From: Marinilactibacillus sp042660675
GTDB lineage: Bacteria; Bacillota; Bacilli; Lactobacillales; Carnobacteriaceae_A
Assembly (NCBI RefSeq): GCF_042660675.1
Contig: NZ_JBHSUL010000018.1
Location: 1-38,017 of the forward strand
Length of the DNA: 38,017 nucleotides
Reading direction: 5' to 3'
Within the stretch, counting starts at the first letter, position 1; each line of letters starts with the position of its first letter. The position numbers and the translations under genes were made by a program. The notes below the pieces were generated by a model, which was given only the letters and a program-made list of their open reading frames with translations, ran no database searches and was not told where the DNA came from. Below, one piece after another: positions 24,224-31,570 of the stretch.

Positions 24224-24285
24224 AAAGCAAAACATACTAAGATAAAACTTTGATTAATAGTGTTTCGTAAGATCAGACAAGTAGA

Positions 24286-24330
24286 AAAGCCGTCAAATCA
24301 AGGGATAGATATCCCAGGTTTGGCGGCTTT
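24286..24330. terminator. Terminator between convergent pepF and spxH
   Basis: AAAGCCGTCAAA (24286-24297) pairs with TTTGGCGGCTTT (24319-24330), with an inner GGGAT/ATCCC stem. T-rich tails on both strands (TTTCTTC on plus, TTTTC on minus) suggest bidirectional use. Confidence 0.75.
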
Positions 24331-24365
24331 CTTCTATTTGGCTAGTTTTGTCCCAGCCTCTATTT

Positions 24366-24995
24366 TTATACCATTTGAAATTTATATTTATTTTTTAAAT
24401 CCGGAAGTTCAGCAGTAAGCGTACTATCAGAACAGATTCCATGTAATAAGCTGCTCGTGATAGTTGTTTCAATTCGGTATCCGCACTCTGCATCTGAACC
24501 ATTAAATAAAACGCAAGCTGGAGTGTCGTTAACAGCCATTTCTTCAGCAAGCTTTTGATCTTTGGTGAAAGCTGCTTTTGCAAGATCGGATTCTAAATCT
24601 TCTTCGAACATATCGATGTCTAATTTAGCTGATTCTGCGCAATCCAACATCATTGATTTAGTAAGAAATCCATTGGAATTCAAGATGTTTTCTTGAAGAT
24701 TCATAAGGAATATTCTCGCTTTCTTTTTACCTTGCATAGAAGCAGCAGCAAAAGCTAGACTTGCGTTAAAAGAATCAGTATATAAACGATTGCGATTCTC
24801 TACAGAAGTGCTGTTGTACTTCTCATCTAATAATTGCTTTTTAACTGATTTAAAGTTCAATAGTGGAACGAATCGTATTTTGACTTTTTCGTCTCTTTCT
24901 TTGGAGAATGTTTCGATAACTTCTTCAGCCTCGTAACTTTTCACTCCTAGAGGATTAACAAACAAAAAAATTTCAATAACATTATTTAAACTCAT
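24366..24995 (-). CDS. spxH: SpxH/YjbH-like adaptor (DsbA-type thioredoxin fold), lacking CxxC
   Basis: 209 residues. The family protein binds Spx and presents it to ClpXP. The N-terminal thioredoxin strand VIEIFLFVNPLGVKSYEAEEV aligns with the Bacillus YjbH segment I recall (FIDPLCPECW), but both cysteines are replaced here (G and S), so no redox pair exists at this site. The DsbA-type helical insert and VNDTPACVLFNG (cis-Pro region) are present. GGTGAG lies before the ATG. It is on the minus strand, convergent with pepF. Location in the spx-mecA-coiA-pepF neighbourhood strongly supports the call. How Spx degradation responds to stress without these cysteines is unclear. Confidence 0.85.
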   Translation of the reverse strand: MSLNNVIEIFLFVNPLGVKSYEAEEVIETFSKERDEKVKIRFVPLLNFKSVKKQLLDEKYNSTSVENRNRLYTDSFNASLAFAAASMQGKKKARIFLMNLQENILNSNGFLTKSMMLDCAESAKLDIDMFEEDLESDLAKAAFTKDQKLAEEMAVNDTPACVLFNGSDAECGYRIETTITSSLLHGICSDSTLTAELPDLKNKYKFQMV

Positions 24996-25218
24996 ACTCT
25001 ACTCACCTAACGATTATTTATTTTTGAATCTAATGCTAATTTTAGTAATAAAACAATTATGTCGGTTTAATGTTAACTTCTGGTAAATGTTGTTAACGTC
25101 CTTTACGTATATTAGATTAACAAAGACTCTTATATTTTGATAATTATCTGCACACAATTTGTCATAAAAAAACTTTTGCTGTGACAATTTCGACACAATT
25201 GTTTAAATATCAGATTTA

Positions 25219-25809
25219 TCATAAGGGACTTTTTTGTCGATTCTGTACGGCTCGTGAAATTTTATTAGGGGTTTCACGCTCGGGAATATTGTATTGAGTT
25301 AGGAGATTTTTAATAAACTGCTTGCCCTCTGTAGATGTCGTACTTTCTATTTCAAGTTCGTAATCGATTTGGTCACCGTACCAACTTTTATCAAGAACCA
25401 TCAAACAAGAGTGTACCTTTTTCTCTAACCGTTGTGTGCGAAGTTGTGCAATGATATGTAAAGGTGTCGTTGAATCAATACCATAGAAAGCAAGTAGTTC
25501 TGCTATTTGGCCAGTAGGGTAAATCACGGTCTTCTCAACCAATGCACTAGCTTGCTCAATTGTTAAGGATTCATTTGTTTCGAGTAAATGTCCTTCATGA
25601 GGGGACTTGAGTGTCATCTCAGCAACATCATCTTTGATGCGAATTCTTAAAGCCAACTGATTTTCTTTCAGGACCATTTCTTTGGAATCAAAATAGATAT
25701 TTTCTTGGGTAAACGATTCGGCTTTGTTTATTTCAAAGGCATTGATTAGTTTCTCGTATTCTAACTCAGTCAATAAGTTTTTATATTCGATTTCAACATT
25801 CTGGCTCAT
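25219..25809 (-). CDS. CYTH-domain protein (YjbK-like), probable inorganic triphosphatase
   Basis: 196 residues from ATG 25809, chosen because GGGGA lies 6-7 bases upstream (minus strand); a start 12 bases earlier has no such site. The CYTH signature EIEYKNLL near the N-terminus and alternating charged strands (ENQLALRIRIKDDVAEMTLKSP, CLMVLDKSWYGDQIDYELEIE) define the tunnel fold that binds triphosphate compounds with divalent metal. Activity on inorganic tripolyphosphate or thiamine triphosphate is known in the family; the substrate here is not shown. It is divergent from relQ with about 100 bases between, and lies upstream of spxH on the same strand with a 223-base gap. Confidence 0.88.
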   Translation of the reverse strand: MSQNVEIEYKNLLTELEYEKLINAFEINKAESFTQENIYFDSKEMVLKENQLALRIRIKDDVAEMTLKSPHEGHLLETNESLTIEQASALVEKTVIYPTGQIAELLAFYGIDSTTPLHIIAQLRTQRLEKKVHSCLMVLDKSWYGDQIDYELEIESTTSTEGKQFIKNLLTQYNIPERETPNKISRAVQNRQKSPL

Positions 25810-25855
25810 TATTATCCCCATTTCATCGTCTGTGGTACGGATTTATACCTGAATA

Positions 25856-25864
25856 TGGTACAAT
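25856..25864 (+). promoter_or_regulatory. Extended -10 of the relQ promoter
   Basis: TGGTACAAT just upstream of relQ. A transcript starting near 25871 would leave an ATG at 25878 nearly leaderless, but gives ATG 25911 a leader of about 40 bases, favouring 25911. Confidence 0.4.
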
Positions 25865-25910
25865 AGATAAGAGAAGAATGAAAGTAGGAAATGAAAAGAA
25901 GGTTGTATAT

Positions 25911-26564
25911 ATGGATAGAGATTGGGAATTATTTTTACTTCCGTATACCCAAACAGTTAATGAATTAAAAGTTAAACTTAAAGGTTTACGGTCAATGTAC
26001 AAACTAAGAAAAGAACACGGACCAATTGAATTTGTGACGGGGCGAGTAAAACCTGTCAATAGTATTTTACTGAAATCAAGAACGAGAAATATCTCTCTTG
26101 ATAAATTGGAAACTGATATGGAGGACCTAGCCGGTATTCGTATTATGTGTCCGTTTGTGGAAGATATACATGATGTCGTAAAGATGCTTAAGCAAAGAGA
26201 AGATATAAAAGTTTTACAAGAAAAGGATTATGTGTCTCATAAAAAAGAAAGTGGGTACCGTTCGTATCATTTAATCTGTGAATACCCAGTCCAGCTGATC
26301 GATGAGTTAAAATATGTACTGGTTGAAGTTCAAATACGTACGCTTGCCATGAATTTCTGGGCATCTATAGAGCATTCATTGAATTATAAGTACCAAGGAG
26401 TATTTCCGGATGAAATCAATATCCGTTTACAAAAAGCTGCAGAATCGGCTTTTAGATTAGACGAAGAAATGTCTACAATTAGAGAAGAAATTAAAGAAGC
26501 TCAAAGGAATTTCAGATTCAAAGATGAGCAGGAAGCATTTGATCTGAATAACTGGAAGGAATAA
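25911..26564 (+). CDS. relQ: Small alarmone synthetase RelQ (GTP pyrophosphokinase, YjbM/SAS1 type)
   Basis: Single-domain (p)ppGpp synthetase using ATP and GDP/GTP. 217 residues from ATG 25911, which has AGAAGG 8 bases upstream and matches the start of Bacillus YjbM (MDDKQWERFLVPY). Motifs: EFVTGRVKPVNSIL near 40-53, DLAGIRIMC with D72, ESGYRSYH near 113-120, and EVQIRTLAMNFWASIEHSLNYKY with E139. There is no hydrolase domain. The stop is 4 bases before the nadK start, so the two are coupled; relQ-nadK-rluD is conserved in Firmicutes and links alarmone synthesis with NADP supply. It is divergent from the CYTH gene. Confidence 0.96.
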   Translation: MDRDWELFLLPYTQTVNELKVKLKGLRSMYKLRKEHGPIEFVTGRVKPVNSILLKSRTRNISLDKLETDMEDLAGIRIMCPFVEDIHDVVKMLKQREDIKVLQEKDYVSHKKESGYRSYHLICEYPVQLIDELKYVLVEVQIRTLAMNFWASIEHSLNYKYQGVFPDEINIRLQKAAESAFRLDEEMSTIREEIKEAQRNFRFKDEQEAFDLNNWKE

Positions 26565-26568
26565 TAAC

Positions 26569-27378
26569 GTGAGAATAGCGATTGTTTATAACTCTACCGA
26601 AGAATCCATTAAAGTATTCAAGAAACTAAGAGCGATGCTGCTGGAACATCAGTTTATTTTAGACCAGAAAAACCCTTCAATTGTTATATCTGTTGGAGGG
26701 GATGGAACGTTGCTTTCCGCATTCCATCGCTATGCTCATATGCTGGATAGCGTAAGATTTATCGGTGTGCATACTGGGCATTTAGGGTTTTACACAGACT
26801 GGCGTGAATATAATATTGGTGAACTAATCGAGAGTTTGAAATCCGACAATGGTGAATATGTTGAGTATCCACTATTGGATGTAGAAATTTACTATAATCA
26901 CAAACCTAAACCCACTCATTTCCTAGCATTAAACGAGTCTACAATCAAAAGAGTAGATGGAACATTGGTTTGTGATGTCTACATAAGAGATGAACATTTC
27001 GAACGTTTCAGAGGAGATGGACTTTGTATTTCAACACCTACAGGATCTACAGGCTACAATAAGTCTATCGGTGGAGCCGTTTTGCACCCTAGACTTGAAG
27101 CTTTACAGCTAACTGAAATGGCTTCACTTAATAATAGGGTGTTTAGAACACTCAGTTCACCACTTATTATTGCACCTGATGAATGGATAAGAATCAGACC
27201 AATCGAAACAAATGACTTCGTACTTTCTATAGACCAAGTGGTTACCAATGAAACACAAGCAACGGAATTGAGATTTAAAATTGCAGAAGAGCGAATCAGG
27301 TTTGCGCGTTACCAACATACGCATTTTTGGAATCGTGTAGAGGATGCATTTTTAGGTGCCAAAAAGAACGAAGACTAA
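26569..27378 (+). CDS. nadK: NAD kinase
   Basis: Phosphorylates NAD to NADP. 269 residues, typical of the short Gram-positive form. The catalytic GGDGT is at 43-47 (D45), and the conserved GDGLCISTPTGSTGYNKSIGG stretch forms the NAD-binding core. It starts with GTG at 26569, 8 bases after AAGGA in the end of relQ. It lies 4 bases after the relQ stop. A long perfect palindrome 40 bases downstream separates it from rluD. Confidence 0.97.
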   Translation: MRIAIVYNSTEESIKVFKKLRAMLLEHQFILDQKNPSIVISVGGDGTLLSAFHRYAHMLDSVRFIGVHTGHLGFYTDWREYNIGELIESLKSDNGEYVEYPLLDVEIYYNHKPKPTHFLALNESTIKRVDGTLVCDVYIRDEHFERFRGDGLCISTPTGSTGYNKSIGGAVLHPRLEALQLTEMASLNNRVFRTLSSPLIIAPDEWIRIRPIETNDFVLSIDQVVTNETQATELRFKIAEERIRFARYQHTHFWNRVEDAFLGAKKNED

Positions 27379-27417
27379 TCTTTTGAACAATGGTTCAATC
27401 GGATTAACGTAAGGGAC

Positions 27418-27466
27418 CAGTAAAGCAGGTAGATTTTGATTTAATCAAAATCTACCTGCTTTACTG
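27418..27466. repeat. Perfect 49-base inverted repeat without T-run after nadK
   Basis: Arms 27418-27441 and 27443-27466 are perfect 24-base complements around one central T. Neither strand shows a T-run after the stem, so it is not a classic intrinsic terminator. A small TTGAAC/GTTCAA hairpin lies just before it (about 27382-27397). It may stabilise or end the relQ-nadK mRNA. Confidence 0.85.
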
Positions 27467-27644
27467 ATGATATCAGAATATAAAAAGAGACAGGTAATAA
27501 ACTTAAACTATGTTTGACCATTTATGACGACTATCTGATTAAACTTGCTTGATAAACGCTGAGCCAATTTGAATTTTGTGTTAGTATAAATGCAGTCTAA
27601 TGACAAGTAAGAGAGTAAAACTCTCTAAGGAGAGAATAAAAGTA

Positions 27645-28538
27645 ATGATGATTGAATGGACTTATGAAAAATCTGAACAGAACACCTTGAAGTCTTTTTT
27701 ACAAGAACAATCTGTTTCTAAAAAAATGCTGGCGAAAGTTAAATTTAAAGGCGGTCAGCTTGAAGTAAACGATCAGATCGTAAGAGTTAGAGAATTGTTG
27801 AATTACGGAGATGTGGTTAGAATGTCTATTCCAATAGAACCGTCAAATCCACATTTGATTCCATCTTACAATGAACTGGATATTTTATTTGAGGACGAAC
27901 ACTATATCATAATCAACAAACCTTCTGGCCTGGCATCTGTTCCTTCACCGACGCATAGAGAAGATACGATGGCGAATAGAATTAGAGGATATGTAGAAAC
28001 GCAGCAATATATTCACAAGACAGTACATGTCGTTACAAGACTGGATAGAGAAACCTCTGGAGCAATGATTTTTGCAAAACACGCTTTTGCGCATTCCATG
28101 ATCGATCAAATTTTGAGAAGACAAGAAATCGATAAAACCTATCAGGCAGTTGTATCTAAAGTATTAACTGAAAAGCATGCTTATATAGACGGACCTATTG
28201 GTCGTACAGTGGATTCGATTATTACTCGGATGGTTAGAGATGATGGAAAGCCCTCGTTGACTGAGTACTGGACAGAAGAGATATTAGAGGAAGCTACGTT
28301 GGTTAAAGTTAAATTGCACACGGGAAGAACTCATCAAATCAGGGTTCATTTTGCATATGACGGTCATCCTTTGATAGGGGATGATCTTTACGGAGAAGAT
28401 AGTGGAAGATTTCATAGACAAGCCTTACACTGTTCTAAACTTCAATTTAAACATCCTTTTACGAATGAAGATGTTCTAGTTGAAGCGCCGCTCCCAGAAG
28501 ATATCACTGGCTTAATAGCAAATCTAAGAGGTAATTAA
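27645..28538 (+). CDS. rluD: RluD-family pseudouridine synthase
   Basis: Isomerises uridines in 23S rRNA; it lies at the position of Bacillus yjbO. 297 residues from ATG 27645 (ATG 27648 is equally possible). An S4-like N-terminal part is seen at about 12-65; the catalytic domain follows with HVVTRLDRETSG (catalytic D134) and the C-terminal KLHTGRTHQIRVHF. The 15-codon longer frame from ATG 27600 lacks a ribosome binding site. AAGGAGAG (27627-27634) precedes the start, and the bases before it form a 7-bp hairpin (AGAGAGT/ACTCTCT, 27610-27626) whose 3' arm could also pair with the ribosome binding site. The next gene starts directly after the stop. Confidence 0.93.
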   Translation: MMIEWTYEKSEQNTLKSFLQEQSVSKKMLAKVKFKGGQLEVNDQIVRVRELLNYGDVVRMSIPIEPSNPHLIPSYNELDILFEDEHYIIINKPSGLASVPSPTHREDTMANRIRGYVETQQYIHKTVHVVTRLDRETSGAMIFAKHAFAHSMIDQILRRQEIDKTYQAVVSKVLTEKHAYIDGPIGRTVDSIITRMVRDDGKPSLTEYWTEEILEEATLVKVKLHTGRTHQIRVHFAYDGHPLIGDDLYGEDSGRFHRQALHCSKLQFKHPFTNEDVLVEAPLPEDITGLIANLRGN

Positions 28539-29513
28539 ATGGTTAGAAAGAAAAAAATGACTAAAAAACAAAAACAGCAGAGAATACAAGTATCTGTGAC
28601 AGCTTTCCTGATTGCTTTAGCATTTTTTATAGGATTATTTTTTGGAGATAATCCATATGATGCGGATTACTTTACAGATAAGTGGCAGGAACTCACAAGA
28701 GAATGGTCTACGTATCTTCCAAGGTTTGAACCGGAAAGTAGCTCCAATGGAACGATTCGCTTTTTTGACGTTGGCCAAGGGTCTTCTACATTGTATCAGT
28801 CAGAAGATGGTACCAATATTGTCATTGATACAGGTAGATATGACGATTCAGATAAGCGGATTGTTAGTTATCTTGATAAATATATTGGAACTGGTGGAAA
28901 AATTGATTTGCTGATTTTCACCCATAATGATGCAGATCATATTGGGAATGGCGATCTAGTGTTGGAATACTTTCAAGTGGATGAGGTCTGGATGAACGGG
29001 GTTGATCACACTACTAGAGTTTACGAGAAGTTACTAGACGCAATTAGTGAATCAGATGCTAATTATTATGAACCTAATGCTGGTGAAACCAAAGATATCG
29101 GTCCTTTTAAGATAGAAGTGCTGAACCCTCAAGAAAGCAATAGAACCACGGATCACAATGAAGAATCAATTATGACAAGAACGACGATTAGTGGAACGAG
29201 CATCATGAACTCAGGAGATGCATCTTCGACTGTAGAAAAACAAATCGTAAAACAATATAGTAATTTGAAGGCAGATGTTATGTTGGTTGGTCACCATGGT
29301 TCTAAAGATAGTAATAGTACAGAGTGGCTAAGTGCTGTTGATCCGGAAGTAGCCATCATTCAAGCTGGTTTAAATAATAGTTATGGGCACCCACATGAAG
29401 AAACACTTGAACGAATCAATCATCAAGGGATTTCTTTGTATAGTACAATGGATGAAGGGACAGTCACTGTTACCGTTGAAGAAGACGGTACGTTTTCAGT
29501 AAACAAAGATTAA
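28539..29513 (+). CDS. Membrane-anchored ComEC/Rec2-type metallo-beta-lactamase-fold hydrolase
   Basis: 324 residues. A short Lys-rich cytoplasmic tail (3-15) is followed by one hydrophobic segment (about 18-35), leaving the catalytic domain outside the membrane. The MBL domain shows FDVGQGSS (76-83), IDTG, the motif THNDADH (H129, D131, D133, H134), NSGDAS, and the late VGHHGSKDS and YGHPHEETL. This resembles the soluble domain of ComEC without its channel. Hydrolysis of nucleotides or DNA is inferred, not shown. Its ATG immediately follows the rluD stop with AGAGG inside the rluD end. A DUF3006 gene follows after 44 bases, a recurrent partner of such MBL genes. Confidence 0.85.
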   Translation: MVRKKKMTKKQKQQRIQVSVTAFLIALAFFIGLFFGDNPYDADYFTDKWQELTREWSTYLPRFEPESSSNGTIRFFDVGQGSSTLYQSEDGTNIVIDTGRYDDSDKRIVSYLDKYIGTGGKIDLLIFTHNDADHIGNGDLVLEYFQVDEVWMNGVDHTTRVYEKLLDAISESDANYYEPNAGETKDIGPFKIEVLNPQESNRTTDHNEESIMTRTTISGTSIMNSGDASSTVEKQIVKQYSNLKADVMLVGHHGSKDSNSTEWLSAVDPEVAIIQAGLNNSYGHPHEETLERINHQGISLYSTMDEGTVTVTVEEDGTFSVNKD

Positions 29514-29557
29514 TCCTAAACGTAAAAGAAAAACAAACTAGTAATGGAGAGGGTATC

Positions 29558-29809
29558 ATGCGTGTTGTTTTGGAATCTGTCAATGATGAGCTAGCTACGT
29601 TAATTCCAGATGATGGATCTGGCGCAATCGTTATTGGAAAAAAAACGCTTCCGGCGTTTGTTCATGTTGGGGATGTTCTTGAAGTGGTATTTCAACTGGA
29701 AGATTCTGTCCATTCAATCGAGTCAATTGAACGGCTAGTAGGGGAAACGGAAAAAAGGAAAGCAAGAATTAAAAGCAAAAGAGAAAAATTGAAGAATCGA
29801 AAAAACTGA
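29558..29809 (+). CDS. DUF3006-family small protein
   Basis: 83 residues: an N-terminal beta-rich part (MRVVLESVNDELATLIPDDG, then LPAFVHVGDVLEVVF) and a highly basic C-terminal tail (KRKARIKSKREKLKNRKN). DUF3006 proteins of this size commonly sit next to ComEC-type MBL genes, but their role is not established. The basic tail suggests nucleic acid or membrane contact (inference). GGAGAGG precedes the ATG. The stop codon (29807-29809) lies inside the terminator stem that follows, so translation to the end would interfere with hairpin formation. Confidence 0.8.
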   Translation: MRVVLESVNDELATLIPDDGSGAIVIGKKTLPAFVHVGDVLEVVFQLEDSVHSIESIERLVGETEKRKARIKSKREKLKNRKN

Positions 29810-29839
29810 TGGAACCAGATCGGTTCCATCAGTTTTTTT
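29806..29839. terminator. Bidirectional terminator between DUF3006 gene and GNAT gene
   Basis: CTGATGGAACC (29806-29816), a 5-base loop, GGTTCCATCAG (29822-29832). T-run on the plus strand (29833-29839) and A-run upstream, giving a T-run on the minus strand as well. Confidence 0.92.
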
Positions 29840-29853
29840 AGTTATACAATATT

Positions 29854-30285
29854 TTAAAGCTCTTTAATCATTCTATGGTGCGGAATACCGGCGTCTGGAA
29901 AACCTTCGCCCTTAATAGTATATCCTGATTTTTCATAAAAGCTGAGTGCGTGATCTTGCGCATCAAGTATCAGCTTTCTCCCTTTAAGAGACTGAACTTT
30001 AGCTTCTACTTCTGCCATAAGAAATTTTCCAGTCCCTTTACCTCTAGCCGTTTTTGAAACAGCAACTCTTTGGATTTTGTAAACGTCAGGTTCTTTTTCA
30101 TATATCCTAGCTGTTGCGACGGGAGAGCCATCCAAATAGCCCACCACATGTGAGGTCTGATCTTCTAATTCATCTATTTCTAGTTCGACAGGAACTTTTT
30201 GTTCCTCAACGAACACTGTTTTTCTTATATGTATAGCATCTTTATAAGTTGGATCAGATAAATCCGTAGTCCATTTAAATTCCAT
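29854..30285 (-). CDS. GNAT-family N-acetyltransferase (ElaA-like)
   Basis: 143 residues. The acetyl-CoA site is visible as QRVAVSKTARGKGTGKFLM (R-G-x-G-x-G/A pattern), preceded by IRKTVFVEEQKVPVELEID and ending in GEGFPDAGIPHHRMIKEL, the C-terminal motif typical of the ElaA/YjcF branch. The acceptor is unknown. AAGGAGG lies before the ATG on the minus strand. It is a single-gene unit convergent with the DUF3006 gene and divergent from the AI-2E permease gene. Confidence 0.9.
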   Translation of the reverse strand: MEFKWTTDLSDPTYKDAIHIRKTVFVEEQKVPVELEIDELEDQTSHVVGYLDGSPVATARIYEKEPDVYKIQRVAVSKTARGKGTGKFLMAEVEAKVQSLKGRKLILDAQDHALSFYEKSGYTIKGEGFPDAGIPHHRMIKEL

Positions 30286-30316
30286 GATTTTTCCTCCTTA
30301 TTGAATGATTCTTATA

Positions 30317-30346
30317 ATCTTATCATTATTTTTACTTTTTCGTCAA
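30317..30346 (-). promoter_or_regulatory. Probable promoter of the GNAT gene
   Basis: Minus strand: TTGACG (revcomp of 30341-30346), an 18-base spacer, TAAGAT (revcomp of 30317-30322). Confidence 0.4.
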
Positions 30347-30366
30347 TGAATAGTACTAACTCCCCC

Positions 30367-30395
30367 TTTTAATTCTAGGCGCACTGTCATATAAT
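30367..30395 (+). promoter_or_regulatory. Probable promoter of the AI-2E-family permease gene
   Basis: TTTTAA at 30367-30372, a 17-base spacer and a consensus TATAAT at 30390-30395. Confidence 0.5.
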
Positions 30396-30430
30396 GAAGT
30401 GTGAATATAAAAGCCGAGGAGATATAAAAA

Positions 30431-31525
30431 TTGATAAATTGGAAAAATTCTAAAATAATGTTTTGGACGATATGGTTTTTAGCTGTAGCTTTACTGATTT
30501 TTATACTACAACAAATCGATTTTATATTAAATCCTATACTCGCTATTTTAACGTCTTTATTTATGCCGTTATTAATTGCAGGGTTTTTATTTTATTTATT
30601 GAACCCTATAGTCAAAGGGCTTGAAAAAATAAGGGTGAAAAGAATATTCGGAGTCACACTCGTTATGATTTTTTTAGTAGGATTGGTTGTACTGACGGTA
30701 TTTCTAGGTCTGCCTATCCTAATTGAACAAACCAGCTCTTTAATTGCGGGCATTCCAGATTTTATAAATGAATTAGATTTTTACTTTAGAAAGCTAGGAG
30801 ATGAGCCGTGGATGGATCAGGTGGATTTCAATGAAATTCTCCTAAACATTGAAACTTGGCTCAGAGATCTATCATCAGGATTTTTAGGAGGTATGATGAC
30901 CAGTGTAGGAAGTTTCCTTCAAAGTCTGACTGATTTCTTTTTCACCTTTATCACAGTACCTGTCATTTTATTTTATATGTTATATGACGGTCATAGATTT
31001 CCAGGGTATTTAGAAAAAATCAGTCCAGAACCATATAAGAAAAATACAAAAGAACTAGCATTGAAAATAAATGAAACGATCGCGAGTTATATAAGTGGAA
31101 AAGGGATGGCTTCTTTACTTGTTGGAATTTTATTATTCATCATGTATTCAATTGCTCAGTTTCCTTTCGCTTTACTCTTATCAGTATTTGCAGCGATCAC
31201 CAATTTTATTCCTTATGTTGGACCGTTCATTGGAGCTGGTCCGGCTATCATAGTAGGACTAATAGACTCACCAGGAAAAGCAGTACTTGCAGCAGTATTT
31301 GTTCTGATTGTTCAACAATTAGATGGTAATCTGTTTACACCTTTCCTAGTAGGGAAGTCACTTTCCGTTCATCCGCTTACCGTCATTTTGATCTTGTTGG
31401 CTTCTGCCAATATTGCTGGACTATTAGGGATGTTGATTGGTGTTCCAGTTTTTGCGATCATTAAAACTGTGTTACTTTATATACTGAAAATCAACAAAGA
31501 AAAGAAAATAACACTGACGAAATAA
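30431..31525 (+). CDS. AI-2E-family transporter (PerM/YueF-like permease)
   Basis: 364 residues with a TTG start at 30431, supported by GAGGAG (30416-30421) 9 bases upstream. The family pattern is clear: two N-terminal membrane segments with SLFMPLLIAGFLFYLLNPIV, a third segment, a soluble stretch, then a C-terminal bundle with FPFALLLSVFAAITNFIPYVGPFIGAGPA and VQQLDGNLFTPFLVGKSLSVHPL. About eight membrane segments in all. Members export diverse small molecules or sodium; the AI-2 link applies to only a few, so the substrate is unknown. prfC follows 45 bases after the stop with its own ribosome binding site. Confidence 0.93.
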   Translation: MINWKNSKIMFWTIWFLAVALLIFILQQIDFILNPILAILTSLFMPLLIAGFLFYLLNPIVKGLEKIRVKRIFGVTLVMIFLVGLVVLTVFLGLPILIEQTSSLIAGIPDFINELDFYFRKLGDEPWMDQVDFNEILLNIETWLRDLSSGFLGGMMTSVGSFLQSLTDFFFTFITVPVILFYMLYDGHRFPGYLEKISPEPYKKNTKELALKINETIASYISGKGMASLLVGILLFIMYSIAQFPFALLLSVFAAITNFIPYVGPFIGAGPAIIVGLIDSPGKAVLAAVFVLIVQQLDGNLFTPFLVGKSLSVHPLTVILILLASANIAGLLGMLIGVPVFAIIKTVLLYILKINKEKKITLTK

Positions 31526-31570
31526 TGAATAAGATAAACTTAATGATGCTTGATAGAAGAAGGAGTTACT

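Noticed and set aside
25074..25099. Two GTTAAC palindromes 14 bases apart
   Set aside because: A six-base palindrome repeated once in AT-rich DNA is weak evidence.
25014..25196. 60-residue minus-strand frame between the CYTH gene and spxH
   Set aside because: No ribosome binding site, AT-rich composition, no recognisable motif; probably chance.
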